DNA of 64,000 nt from Nectonema munidae (lineage: Eukaryota > Nematomorpha > Nectonematoida > Nectonematidae): positions 372,001 through 436,000 of the forward strand of contig JAUIRK010001060.1 in NCBI GenBank assembly GCA_030549495.1, in the 5' to 3' direction. Numbering within the stretch: the stretch's first letter is position 1; every line of letters begins with the position of its first letter. Made by a program: the position numbers and the translations under genes. The notes under the pieces were generated by a model. That model was not told where the DNA came from. It did no database searches and saw nothing but the letters and a program-made list of their open reading frames with translations. Below are positions 44,651 to 57,900 of the stretch, piece after piece.

Positions 44651-47600
44651 TCTTTTCCAATTCTATTTTGTCCTTTTGATATTCTATTTTCTCTTTTTTC
44701 AATTCTATTTTCTCTTTTTTCAATTTTATTTTGTCCTTTTCCAATTCAATTTTGTCCTTTTTCAATTCTATTTTATTCTTTTGCAATTCAATTTTGTTCT
44801 TTTTCAATTCTATTTTATTCTTTTCCAATTCCATTTTGTCCTTTTGATATTCTATTTTCTCTTTTTTCAATTTTATTTTGTGCTTTTTCAATTCTATTTT
44901 CTCTTTTTATAATTTTATTTTCTATTTTTCCAATTCAATTTTGTCCTTTTTCAATTTTATTTTATTCTTTTTCAATTACATTTTGTCCTTTTGATATTCT
45001 ATTTTCTCTTTTTCAATTCTATTTTCTCCTTTTTCAATTTTATTTTGTGCTTTTCCAATTCTATTTTATTCCTTTTCAATTCCATTTTGTCCTTTTTCAA
45101 TTCTATTTTCTCTTTTTTCAATTTTATTTTGTGCTTTTCCAATTCTATTTTATTCTTTTGCAATTCAATTTTGTCCTTTTGATATTCTATTTTCTCTTTT
45201 TCAATTCTATTTTCTCTTTTTTCAATTCAATTTTGTCCTTTTGCAATTCAATTTTGTCCTTTTTCAATTCAATTTTGTCCTTTTGCAATTCAATTTTGTC
45301 CTTTTTCAATTCTATTTTATTCTTTTGCAATTCAATTTTATTCTTTTTCAATTCTATTTTATTCTTTTTCAATTCCATTTTGTCCTTTTGATATTCTATT
45401 TTCTCTTTTTTTCAATTTTATTTTGCTTTTTCAATTCTATTTTCTCTTTTTAATTTTTTTTCTCTTTTTTCAATTTTATTTTGTGCTTTTCCAATTCTAT
45501 TTTATTCTTTTTCAATTCAATTTTGTCCTTTTTCAATTCTATTTTCTCTTTTTTCAATTTTATTTTGTGCTTTTTCAATTCTATTTTCTCTTTTTTCAAT
45601 TCTATTTTCTCTTTTTTCAATTCTATTTTGTTCTTTTCCAATTCTATTTTATTCTTTTTCAATTCCATTTTGTCCTTTTGCAATTCTATTTTCTCTTTTT
45701 TTAATTTTATTTTCTACTTTTTCAATTCTATTTTATTCTTTTGCAATTCAATTATGTCCTTTTGATATTCTATTTTCTCTTATTCAATTCTATTTTCTCT
45801 TTTTTCAATTCTATTTTGTCCTTTTCCAATTCTATTTTATTCTTTTTCAATTCTATTTTCTCTTTTTCAATCAATTTTCTCTTTTTAATTCTATTTTCTC
45901 TTTTTCAATTCTATTTTCTCTTTTTCAATTCTATTTTCTCTTTTTCAATTCAATTTTGTCCTTTTTCAATTCTATTTTTCCTTTTAATTCTATTTTCTTT
46001 TTTTCAATTCTATTTTTCTTTTTTATTTTATTTTGTTCTTTTTCAATTCTATTTTATTCTTTTTCAATTTCATTTTGTCCTTTTTCAATTCTATTTTCTC
46101 TTTAAATTTTATTTTCTCCTTTTCCAATTCAATTTTGTCCTTTTTCAATTTTATTTTATTCTTTTTCAATTACATTTTGTCCTTTTGATATCCTATTTTC
46201 TCTTTTCCAATTCTATTTTCTCTTTTTTCAATTTTATTTTGTGCTTTTCCAATTCTATTTTATTCCTTTTCAATTCCATTTTGTCCTTTTTCAATTCTAT
46301 TTTCTCTTTTTATAATTTTATTTTCTCCTTTTCCAATTCTATTTTGTCCTTTTTCAATTCTATTTTATTCTTTTGCAATTCAATTTTGTTCTTTTTCAAT
46401 TCTATTTTATTCTTTTTCAATTCCATTTTGTCATTTGAAATTCTATTTTCTTTTTTTTCAATTCTATTTTCTCTTTTTTCAATTTTATTTTGTGCTTTTC
46501 TAATTCTATTTTGTCCTTTTTCAATTCTATTTTATTCTTTTGCAATTCAATTTTGTTCTTTTTCAATTCTATTTTATTCTTTTCCAATTCCATTTTGTCA
46601 TTTTGATATTCTATTTTCTCTTTATTCAATTCTATTTTCTCTTTTTTCAATTCTATTTTCTCTTTTTTCAATTTTATTTTGTGCTTTTCCAATTCTATTT
46701 TATTCCTTTTCAATTCCATTTTGTCCTTTTTCAATTCTATTTTTTCTTTTTCAATTCTATTTTCTTCTTTTGTATTCAATTTTGTTCTTTTTAAATTCTA
46801 TTTTATTCTTTAGCAATTCAATTTTGTTCTTTTTGAATTCTATTTTATTCTTTTTCAATTCCATTTTGTCATTTGAAATTCTATTTTCTTTTTTTTCAAT
46901 TCTATTTTCTCTTTTTTCTATTTTATTTTGTGCTTTTCCAATTCTATTTTATTACTTTTCAATTCCATTTTGTCCTTTTTCAATTCTATTTTCTCTTTTT
47001 ATAATTTTATTTTCTCCTTTTCCAATTCTATTTTGTCCTTTTTCAATTCTATTTTATTCTTTTGCAATTAATTTTGTTCTTTTCAATTCTATTTTATTCT
47101 TTTTCAATTCCATTTTGTCTTTTGAAATTCTATTTTCTTTTTTTCAATTCTATTTTCTCTTTTTTCAATTTTATTTTGTGCTTTTCAATTCTATTTTCTT
47201 TTTTTCAATTCTATTTTCTCTTTTTTCAATTCTATTTTGTTCTTTTCCAATTCTATTTTATTCTTTTTCAATTCCATTTTGTCCTTTTGCAATTCTATTT
47301 TCTCTTTTTATAATTTTATTTTCTCCTTTTTCAATTCTATTTTATTCTTTTGCAATTCAATTATGTCCTTTTGATATTCTATTTTCTCTTATTCAATTCT
47401 ATTTTCTCTTTTTTCAATTCAATTTTGTCCTTTTGATATTCTATTTTCTCTTATTCAATTCTATTTTCTCTTTTTTCAATTCAATTTTGTCCTTTTGCAA
47501 TTCAATTTTGTCCCTTTGATATTCTATTTTTTCTTTTTCAATTCTATTTTCTCTTTTTTCAATTCAATTTTGTCCTTTTGCAATTCAATTTTGTCCCTTT

Positions 47601-50600
47601 ATATTCTATTTTCTCTTTTCTATTTTCTCTTTTTTATTTCTATTTTGTTCTTTTTCAATTCTATTTTATTCTTTTGCAATTCAATTTTGTCCTTTTTCAA
47701 TTCTATTTTCTCTTTTTATAATTTTATTTTCTCCTTTTCCAATTCAATTTTGTCCTTTTTCAATTTTATTTTATTCTTTTTCAATTACATTTTGTCCTTT
47801 TGATATTCTATTTTCTCTTTTCCAATTCTATTTTCTCTTTTTTCAATTTTATTTTGTGCTTTTCCAATTCTATTTTATTCCTTTTCAATTCCATTTTGTC
47901 CTTTTTCAATTCTATTTTCTCTTTTTATAATTTTATTTTCTCCTTTTCCAATTCTATTTTGTCCTTTTTCAATTCTATTTTATTCTTTTGCAATTCAATT
48001 TTGTTCTTTTTGAATTCTATTTTATTCTTTTTCAATTCCATTTTGTCTTTTGAAATTCTATTTTCTTTTTTTCAATTCTATTTTCTCTTTTTTCAATTTT
48101 ATTTTGTCCTTTTTAATTCATTTTGTCCTTTTTCAATTCTATTTTATTCTTTTGCAATTCAATTTTGTTCTTTTTCAATTCTATTTTATTCTTTTCCAAT
48201 TCCATTTTGTCCTTTTGCTATTCTATTTTCTCTTTTTCAATTCTATTTTCTCTTTTTTCAATTCTATTTTCTCTTTTTCAATTTTATTTTGTGCTTTTCC
48301 AATTCTATTTTATTCCTTTTCAATTCCATTTTGTCCTTTTTCAATTCTATTTTTTCTTTTTACAATTTTATTTTCTCCTTTTCCAATTCTATTTTGTTCT
48401 TTTTCAATTCTATTTTATTCTTTTGCAATTCAATTTTGTTCTTTTTCAATTCTATTTTATTCTTTTTCAATTCCATTTTGTCCTTTTGAAATTCTATTTT
48501 CTTTTTTTCAATTCTATTTTCTCTTTTTTTCAATTTTATTTTGTGCTTTTCCAATTCTATTTTATTCCTTTTCAATTCCATTTTGTCCTTTTTCAATTCT
48601 ATTTTCTCTTTTTATAATTTTATTTTCTCCTTTTCCAATTCTATTTTGTCCTTTTTCAATTCTATTTTATTCTTTTGCAATTCAATTTTGTTCTTTTTCA
48701 ATTCTATTTTATTCTTTTTCAATTCCATTTTGTCATTTGAAATTCTATTTTCTTTTTTTTCAATTCTATTTTCTCTTTTTTCAATTTTATTTTGTGCTTT
48801 TCCAATTCTATTTTATTCCTTTTCAATTCCATTTTGTCCTTTTTCAATTCTATTTTCTCTTTTTATAATTTTATTTTCTCCTTTTCCAATTCTATTTTGT
48901 CCTTTTTCAATTCTATTTTATTCTTTTCCAATTCAATTTTGTCCTTTTTCAATTCTATTTTTTCTTTTTTTCCTTTTTCAATTCTATTTTCTCTTTTTAT
49001 AATTTTATTTTCTCCTTTTCCAATTCAATTTTGTCCTTTTTCAATTCTATTTTATTCTTTTTCAATTCCATTTTGTCCTTTTGATATTCTATTTTCTCTT
49101 TTTCAATTCTATTTTCTCTTTTTTCAATTTTATTTTGTGCTTTTCCAATTCTATTTTATTCCTTTTCAATTCCATTTTGTCCTTTTTCAATTCTATTTTC
49201 TCTTTTTATAATTTTATTTTCTCCTTTTCCAATTCTATTTTGTCCTTTTTCAATTCTATTTTATTCTTTTGCAATTCAATTTTGTTCTTTTTCAATTCTA
49301 TTTTATTCTTTTTCAATTCCATTTTGTCCTTTTGATATTCTATTTTCTCTTTATTCAATTCTTTTTTCTCTTTTTTCAATTTTATTTTGTGCTTTTCCAA
49401 TTCTATTTTATTCCTTTTCAATTCCATTTTGTCCTTTTTCAATTCTATTTTCTCTTTTTATAATTTTATTTTCTCCTTTTCCAATTTCATTTTGTCCTTT
49501 TTCAATTCTATTTTATTCTTTTGCAATTCAATTTTGTCTTTTTGCAATTTTATTTTATTCTTTTTCAATTCCATTTTGTCCTTTTGATATTCTATTTTCT
49601 CTTTATTCAATTCTATTTTCTCTTTTTTCAATTTTATTTTGTGCTTTTCCAATTCTATTTTATTCCTTTTCAATTCCATTTTGTCCTTTTTCAATTCTAT
49701 TTTCTCTTTTTATAATTTTATTTTCTCCTTTTCCAATTCTATTTTGTCCTTTTTCAATTCTATTTTATTCTTTTGCAATTCAATTTTGTTCTTTTTGAAT
49801 TCTATTTTATTCTTTTTCAATTCCATTTTGTCATTTGAAATTCTATTTTCTTTTTTTTCAATTCTATTTTCTCTTTTTTCAAATTTATTTTGTGCTTTTC
49901 CAATTCTATTTTATTCCTTTTCAATTCCATTTTGTCCTTTTTCAATTCTATTTTATCTTTTTATAATTTTATTTTCTCCTTTTCCAATTCTATTTTGTCC
50001 TTTTTCAATTCTATTTTATTCTTTTGCAATTCAATTTTGTTCTTTTTCAATTCTATTTTATTCTTTTTCAATTCCATTTTGTCCTTTTGATATTCTATTT
50101 TCTCTTTTTTCAATTTTATTTTCTTCTTTTTTCAATTTTATTTTGTGCTTTTCCAATTCAATTTTGTCCTTTTTCAATTCTATTTTATTCTTTTTCAATT
50201 CCATTTTGTCATTTGAAATTCTATTTTCTTTTTTTTCAATTCTATTTTCTCTTTTTTCAATTTTATTTTGTGCTTTTCCAATTCTATTTTATTCCTTTTC
50301 AATTCCATTTTGTCCTTTTTCAATTCTATTTTCTCTTTTTATAATTTTATTTTCTCCTTTTCCAATTCTATTTTGTCCTTTTTCAATTCTATTTTATTCT
50401 TTTGCAATTCAATTTTGTCCTTTTTCAATTCATTTTATTATTTTCTTAATTAATTTTGTCTTTTTTCAATTTATTTTATTCTTTTTCAATTATATTTTGT
50501 CCTTTTGATATTCTATTTTCTTTTTTTTCAATTCTATTTTCTCTTTTTTCAATTTTATTTTGTGCTTTTCCAATTCTATTTTATTCCTTTTCAATTCCAT

Positions 50601-52383
50601 TTTGTCCTTTTTCAATTCTATTTTCTCTTTTTTCAATTTTATTTTGTGCTTTTCCAATTCTATTTTATTCTTTTGCAATTCAATTTTGTCCTTTTGATAT
50701 TCTATTTTCTCTTTTTCAATTCTATTTTCTCTTATTTCAATTCAATTTTGTCCTTTTGCAATTCAATTTTGTCCTTTTTCAATTCAATTTTGTCTTTTTG
50801 CAATTCAATTTTGTCCTTTTTCAATTCTATTTTATTCTTTTGCAATTCAATTTTATTCTTTTTCAATTCTTTTTTATTCTTTTCCAATTCCATTTTGTCC
50901 TTTTGATATTCTATTTTCTCTTTTTTCAATTTTATTTTGTGCTTTTTCAATTCTATTTTCTCTTTTTATAATTTTATTTTCTCTTTTTCCAATTTTATTT
51001 TGTGCTTTTCCAATTCTATTTTATTCTTTTGCAATTCAATTTTGTCCTTTTGCAATTCTATTTTCTCTTTTTATAATTTTATTTTCTCCTTTTCCAATTC
51101 AATTTTGTCCTTTTTCAATTTTATTTTATTCTTTTTCAATTACATTTTGTCCTTTTGATATTCTATTTTCTCTTTTTCAATTCTATTTTCTCTTTTTTCA
51201 ATTTTATTTTGTGCTTTTCCAATTCTATTTTTCAATTCAATTTTGTCCTTTTTCAATTCTATTTTCTCTTTTTATAATTTTATTTTCTCCTTTTCCAATT
51301 CTATTTTGTCCTTTTTCAATTCTATTTTATTCTTTTGCAATTCAATTTTGTTCTTTTTGAATTCTATTTTATTCTTTTTTAATTCCATTTTGTCATTTGA
51401 AATTCTATTTTCTTTTTTTTCAATTCTATTTTCTCTTTTTTCAATTTTATTTTGTGCTTTTTCAATTCTATTTTCTCTTTTTTCAATTCTATTTTCTCTT
51501 TTTTCAATTCTATTTTGTTCTTTTCCAATTCTATTTTATTCTTTTTCAATTCCATTTTGTCCTTTTGCAATTCTATTTTCTCTTTTTATAATTTTATTTT
51601 CTCCTTTTTCAATTCTATTTTTTCTTTTCCAATTCAATTTTGTCCTTTTGATATTCTATTTTCTCTTTTTCAATTCAATTTTCTCTTTTTTCAATTCAAT
51701 TTTGTCCTTTTGATATTCTATTTTCTCTTATTCAATTCTATTTTCTCTTTTTTCAATTCAATTTTGTCCTTTTGCAATTCAATTTTGTCCCTTTGATATT
51801 CTATTTTCTCTTTTTCAATTCTATTTTCTCTTTTTTCAATTCAATTTTGTCCTTTTGCAATTCAATTTTGTCCCTTTATATTCTATTTTCTCTTTTTTCA
51901 ATTCTATTTTCTCTTTTTTATTTCTATTTTGTTCTTTTTCAATTCTATTTTATTCTTTTGCAATTCATTTTTCCTTCATCTCTTTTCTCTCTTTTTATAA
52001 TTTTATTTTCTCCTTTTCCAATTCAATTTTGTCCTTTTTCAATTTTATTTTATTCTTTTTCAATTACATTTTGTCCTTTTGATATCCTATTTTCTCTTTT
52101 CCAATTCTATTTTCTCTTTTTTCAATTTTATTTTGTGCTTTTCCAATTCTATTTTATTCCTTTTCAATTCCATTTTGTCCTTTTTCAATTCTATTTTCTC
52201 TTTTTATAATTTTATTTTCTCCTTTTCCAATTCTATTTTGTCCTTTTTCAATTCTATTTTATTCTTTTGCAATTCAATTTTGTTCTTTTTGAATTCTATT
52301 TTATTCTTTTTTAATTCCATTTTGTCATTTGAAATTCTATTTTCTTTTTTTTCAATTCTATTTTCTCTTTTTTCAATTTTATT

Positions 52384-54900
52384 TTGTGCTTTTCTAATTC
52401 TATTTTGTCCTTTTTCAATTCTATTTTATTCTTTTGCAATTCAATTTTGTTCTTTTTCAATTCTATTTTATTCTTTTCCAATTCCATTTTGTCATTTTGT
52501 TATTCTATTTTCTCTTTATTCAATTCTATTTTCTCTTTTTTCAATTCTATTTTCTCTTTCTTCAATTTTATTTTGTGCTTTTCCAGTTCTATTTTATTAC
52601 TTTTCAATTCCATTTTGTCCTTTTTCAATTTTATTTTATTCTTTTTCAATTCTATTTTATTCTTTTGCAATTCAATTTTGTTCTTTTTCAATTCTATTTT
52701 ATTCTTTTTTAATTCCATTTTGTCATTTGAAATTCTATTTTCTTTTTTTTCAATTCTATTTTCTCTTTTTTCAATTTTATTTTGTGCTTTTCCAATTCTA
52801 TTTTATTCCTTTTCAATTCCATTTTGTCTTTTTGCAATTCTATTTTCTCTTTTTATAATTTTATTTTCTCCTTTTCCAATTCTATTTTGTCCTTTTTCAA
52901 TTCTATTTTATTCTTTTGCAATTCAATTTTGTCCTTTTGCAATTCTATTTTCTCTTTTTATAATTTTATTTTCTCCTTTTCCAATTCAATTTTGTCTTTT
53001 TTCAATTTTATTTTATTCTTTTTCAATTATATTTTGTCCTTTTGATATTCTATTTTCTCTTTTTTCAATTCTATTTTCTCTTTTTTCAATTTTATTTTGT
53101 GCTTTTCCAATTCTATTTTATTCCTTTTCAATTCCATTTTGTCCTTTTTCAATTCTATTTTATCTTTTTATAATTTTATTTTCTCCTTTACCAATTCTAT
53201 TTTGTCCTTTTTCAATTCTATTTTATTCTTTTGCAATTCAATTTTGTTCTTTTTCAATTCTATTTTATTCTTTTTCAATTCCATTTTGTCTTTTGAAATT
53301 CTATTTTCTTTTTTTCAATTCTATTTTCTCTTTTTTTCAATTTTATTTTGTCCTTTTCCAATTCTATTTTGTCCTTTTTCAATTCTATTTTATTCTTTTG
53401 CAATTCAATTTTGTTCTTTTTCAATTCTATTTTATTCTTTTCCAATTCCATTTTGTCCTTTTGATATTCTATTTTCTCTTTTTTCAATTCTATTTTCTCT
53501 TTTTTCAATTCTATTTTCTCTTTCTTCAATTTTATTTTGTGCTTTTCCAGTTCTATTTTATTACTTTTCAATTCCATTTTGTCCTTTTTCAATTCTATTT
53601 TATTCTTTTTCAATTCTATTTTATTCTTTTTATTCAATTTTGTTCTTTTTAAATTCTATTTTATTCTTTAGCAATTCAATTTTGTTCTTTTTGAATTCTA
53701 TTTTATTCTTTTTCAATTCCATTTTGTCATTTGAAATTCTATTTTCTTTTTTTTCAATTCTATTTTCTCTTTTTTCAATTTTATTTTGTGCTTTTCCAAT
53801 TCTATTTTATTCCTTTTCAATTCCATTTTGTCCTTTTTCAATTCTATTTTATCTTTTTATAATTTTATTTTCTCCTTTTCCAATTCTATTTTGTCCTTTT
53901 TCAATTCTATTTTATTCTTTTGCAATTCAATTTTGTTCTTTTTCAATTCTATTTTATTCTTTTGCAATTCAATTTTGTTCTTTTTGAATTCTATTTTATT
54001 CTTTTTCAATTCCATTTTGTCATTTGAAATTCTATTTTCTTTTTTTTCAATTCTATTTTCTCTTTTTTCAATTTTATTTTGTGCTTTTCCAATTCTATTT
54101 TATTCCTTTTCAATTCCATTTTGTCCTTTTTCAATTCTATTTTATCTTTTTATAATTTTATTTTCTCCTTTTCCAATTCTATTTTGTTCTTTTTCAATTC
54201 TATTTTATTCTTTTGCAATTCAATTTTGTTCTTTTTCAATTCTATTTTATTCTTTTTCAATTCCATTTTGTCATTTGAAATTCTATTTTCTTTTTTTTCA
54301 ATTCTATTTTCTCTTTTTTCAATTTTATTTTGTGCTTTTCCAATTCTATTTTATTCCTTTTCAATTCCATTTTGTCCTTTTTCAATTCTATTTTCTCTTT
54401 TTATAATTTTATTTTCTCCTTTTCCAATTCTATTTTGTCCTTTTTCAATTCTATTTTATTCTTTTGCAATTCAATTTTTTTCTTTTTCAATTCTATTTTC
54501 TCTTTTTATAATTTTATTTTCTCCTTTTCCAATTCAATTTTGTCTTTTTTCAATTTTATTTTATTCTTTTTCAATTATATTTTGTCCTTTTGATATTCTA
54601 TTTTCTCTTTTTTCAATTCTATTTTCTCTTTTTTCAATTTTATTTTGTGCTTTTCCAATTCTATTTTATTCCTTTTCAATTCCATTTTGTCCTTTTTCAA
54701 TTCTATTTTCTCTTTTTATAATTTTATTTTCTCCTTTTCCAATTCTATTTTGTCATTTTTCAATTCTATTTTCTCCTTTTCCAATTCTATTTTGTCCTTT
54801 TTCAATTCTATTTTATTCTTTTGCAATTCAATTTTGTTCTTTTTCAATTCTATTTTATTCTTTTGCAATTCAATTTTGTTCTTTTTGAATTCTATTTTAT
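52384..54900 (+). repeat. 2.5-kb segment duplicated 5.8 kb downstream (58,198-60,700)
   Basis: Landmarks at 53,786, 54,079, 54,330 and 54,645 recur at 59,582, 59,875, 60,126 and 60,441, a constant offset of 5,796 bp, which is exactly 276 monomers. At the left end the offset is 5,814 bp (52,384 to 58,198). The irregular internal spacings of 293, 251 and 315 bp are preserved, and rare CTTCAATTTTA and CCAGTTCTATTTT variants are shared near 52,559 and 59,330. Confidence 0.8.
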
Positions 54901-57900
54901 TCTTTTTCAATTCCATTTTGTCATTTGAAATTCTATTTTCTTTTTTTTCAATTCTATTTTCTCTTTTTTCAATTTTATTTTGTGCTTTTCCAATTCTATT
55001 TTATTCCTTTTCAATTCCATTTTGTCTTTTTGCAATTCAATTTTCTCTTTTTATAATTTTATTTTCTCCTTTTCCAATTCTATTTTGTCCTTTTTCAATT
55101 CTATTTTATTCTTTTGCAATTCAATTTTGTCCTTTTTCAATTCTATTTTCTCTTTTTATAATTTTATTTTCTCCTTTTCCAATTCAATTTTGTCTTTTTC
55201 AATTTTATTTTATTCTTTTTCAATTACATTTTGTCCTTTTGATATTCTATTTTCTCTTTTTTCAATTCTATTTTCTCTTTTTTTCAATTTTATTTTGTGC
55301 TTTTCCAATTCTATTTTATTCCTTTTCAATTCCATTTTGTCCTTTTTCAATTCTATTTTCTCTTTTTATAATTTTATTTTCTCCTTTTCCAATTCTATTT
55401 TGTCCTTTTTCAATTCTATTTTATTCTTTTGCAATTCAATTTTGTTCTTTTTCAATTCTATTTTATTCTTTTTCAATTCCATTTTGTCCTTTTGATATTC
55501 TATTTTCTCTTTATTCAATTCTATTTTCTCTTTTTTTCAATTTTATTTTGTGCTTTTCCAATTCTATTTTATTCCTTTTCAATTCCATTTTGTCCTTTTT
55601 CAATTCTATTTTCTCTTTTTATAATTTTATTTTCTCCTTTTTCAATTCTATTTTATTCTTTTGCAATTCAATTTTGTCTTTTTGCAATTCTATTTTGTCT
55701 TTTTGCAATTCTATTTTATTCTTTTTCAATTCCATTTTGTCCTTTTTCAATTCCATTTTGTCCTTTTGATATTCTATTTTCTCTTTTTTCAATTCTATTT
55801 TCTCTTTTTTCAATTTTATTTTGTGCTTTTCCAATTCTATTTTATTCCTTTTCAATTCCATTTTGTCCTTTTTCAATTCTATTTTCTCTTTTTATAATTT
55901 TATTTTCTCCTTTTCCAATTCTATTTTGTCCTTTTTCAATTCTATTTTATTCTTTTGCAATTCAATTTTGTTCTTTTTCAATTCTATTTTATTCTTTTTT
56001 CAATTCCATTTTGTCCTTTTGAAATTCTATTTTCTTTTTTTTCAATTCTATTTTCTCTTTTTTTCAATTTTATTTTGTGCTTTTCCAATTCTATTTTATT
56101 CCTTTTCAATTCCATTTTGTCCTTTTTCAATTCTATTTTATCTTTTTATAATTTTATTTTCTCCTTTTCCAATTCTATTTTGTCCTTTTTCAATTCTATT
56201 TTATTCTTTTGCAATTCAATTTTGTTCTTTTTCAATTCTATTTTATTCTTTTTCAATTCCATTTTGTCCATTTGAAATTCTATTTTCTCTTTTTTTCAAT
56301 TCTATTTTCTCTTTTTTTCAATTTTATTTTGTGCTTTTCCAATTCTATTTTATTCCTTTTCAATTCCATTTTGTCCTTTTTCAATTCTATTTTTCTCTTT
56401 TTATAATTTTATTTTCTCCTTTTCCAATTCTATTTTGTCCTTTTTCAATTCTATTTTATTCTTTTGCAATTCAATTTTGTTCTTTTTGCAATTCTATTTT
56501 ATTCTTTTTCAATTCCATTTTGTCCTTTTGATATTCTATTTTTCTCTTTTTCAATTCTATTTTCTCTTTTTTCAATTTTATTTTGTGCTTTTCCAATTCT
56601 ATTTTATTCCTTTTCAATTCCATTTTGTCCTTTTTCAATTCTATTTTCTCTTTTTTTAATTTTATTTTCTCCTTTTCCAATTCTATTTTTTCTTTTCCAA
56701 TTCATTCCTTTTATCTTTTTCTCTTTTTCAATTCTATTTTCTTTTTTTCAATTCATTTTCTCCTTTTCCAATTCTATTTTGTCCTTTTTCAATTCTATTT
56801 TATTCTTTTGCAATTCAATTTTGTTCTTTTTCAATTCTATTTTATTCTTTTTCAATTCCATTTTGTCATTTGAAATTCTATTTTCTTTTTTTTCAATTCT
56901 ATTTTCTCTTTTTTCAATTTTATTTTGTGCTTTTCCAATTCTATTTTATTCCTTTTCAATTCCATTTTGTCCTTTTTCAATTCTATTTTCTCTTTTTATA
57001 ATTTTATTTTCTCCTTTTCCAATTCTATTTTGTCCTTTTTCAATTCTATTTTATTCTTTTGCAATTCAATTTTGTTCTTTTTCAATTCTATTTTATTCTT
57101 TTTCAATTCCATTTTGTCCTTTTGATATTCTATTTTCTCTTTTTTCAATTCTATTTTCTCTTTTTTCAATTTTATTTTGTGCTTTTCCAATTCTATTTTA
57201 TTCCTTTTCAATTCCATTTTGTCCTTTTTCAATTCTATTTTCTCTTTTTATAATTTTATTTTCTCCTTTTCCAATTCTATTTTGTCTTTTTCAATTCTAT
57301 TTTTTTCTTTTGCAATTCTATTTTGTCCTTTTTCAATTCTATTTTATTCTTTTGCAATTCAATTTTGTTCTTTTTCAATTCTATTTTATTCTTTTGCAAT
57401 TCATTTTGTCCTTTTTCAATTCTATTTTTCTTTTTCAATTCCATTTTCATTTGAAATTCTATTTTCTTTTTTTTCAATTCTATTTTCTCTTTTTTCAATT
57501 TTATTTTGTGCTTTTCCAATTCTATTTTATTCCTTTTCAATTCCATTTTGTCCTTTTTCAATTCTATTTTCTCTTTTTATAATTTTATTTTCTCCTTTTC
57601 CAATTTCTATTTTGTCCTTTTTCAATTCTATTTTATTCTTTTGCAATTCAATTTTGTCTTTTTCAATTCTATTTTATTCTTTTTCAATTCCATTTTGTCC
57701 TTTTGATATTCTATTTTCTCTTTTTTCAATTCTATTTTCTCTTTTTTCAATTTTATTTTGTGCTTTTCCAATTCTATTTTATTCCTTTTCAATTCCATTT
57801 TGTCCTTTTTCAATTCTATTTTCTCTTTTTATAATTTTATTTTCTCCTTTTCCAATTCAATTTTGTCTTTTTTCAATTCTATTTTGTCCTTTTGATATTC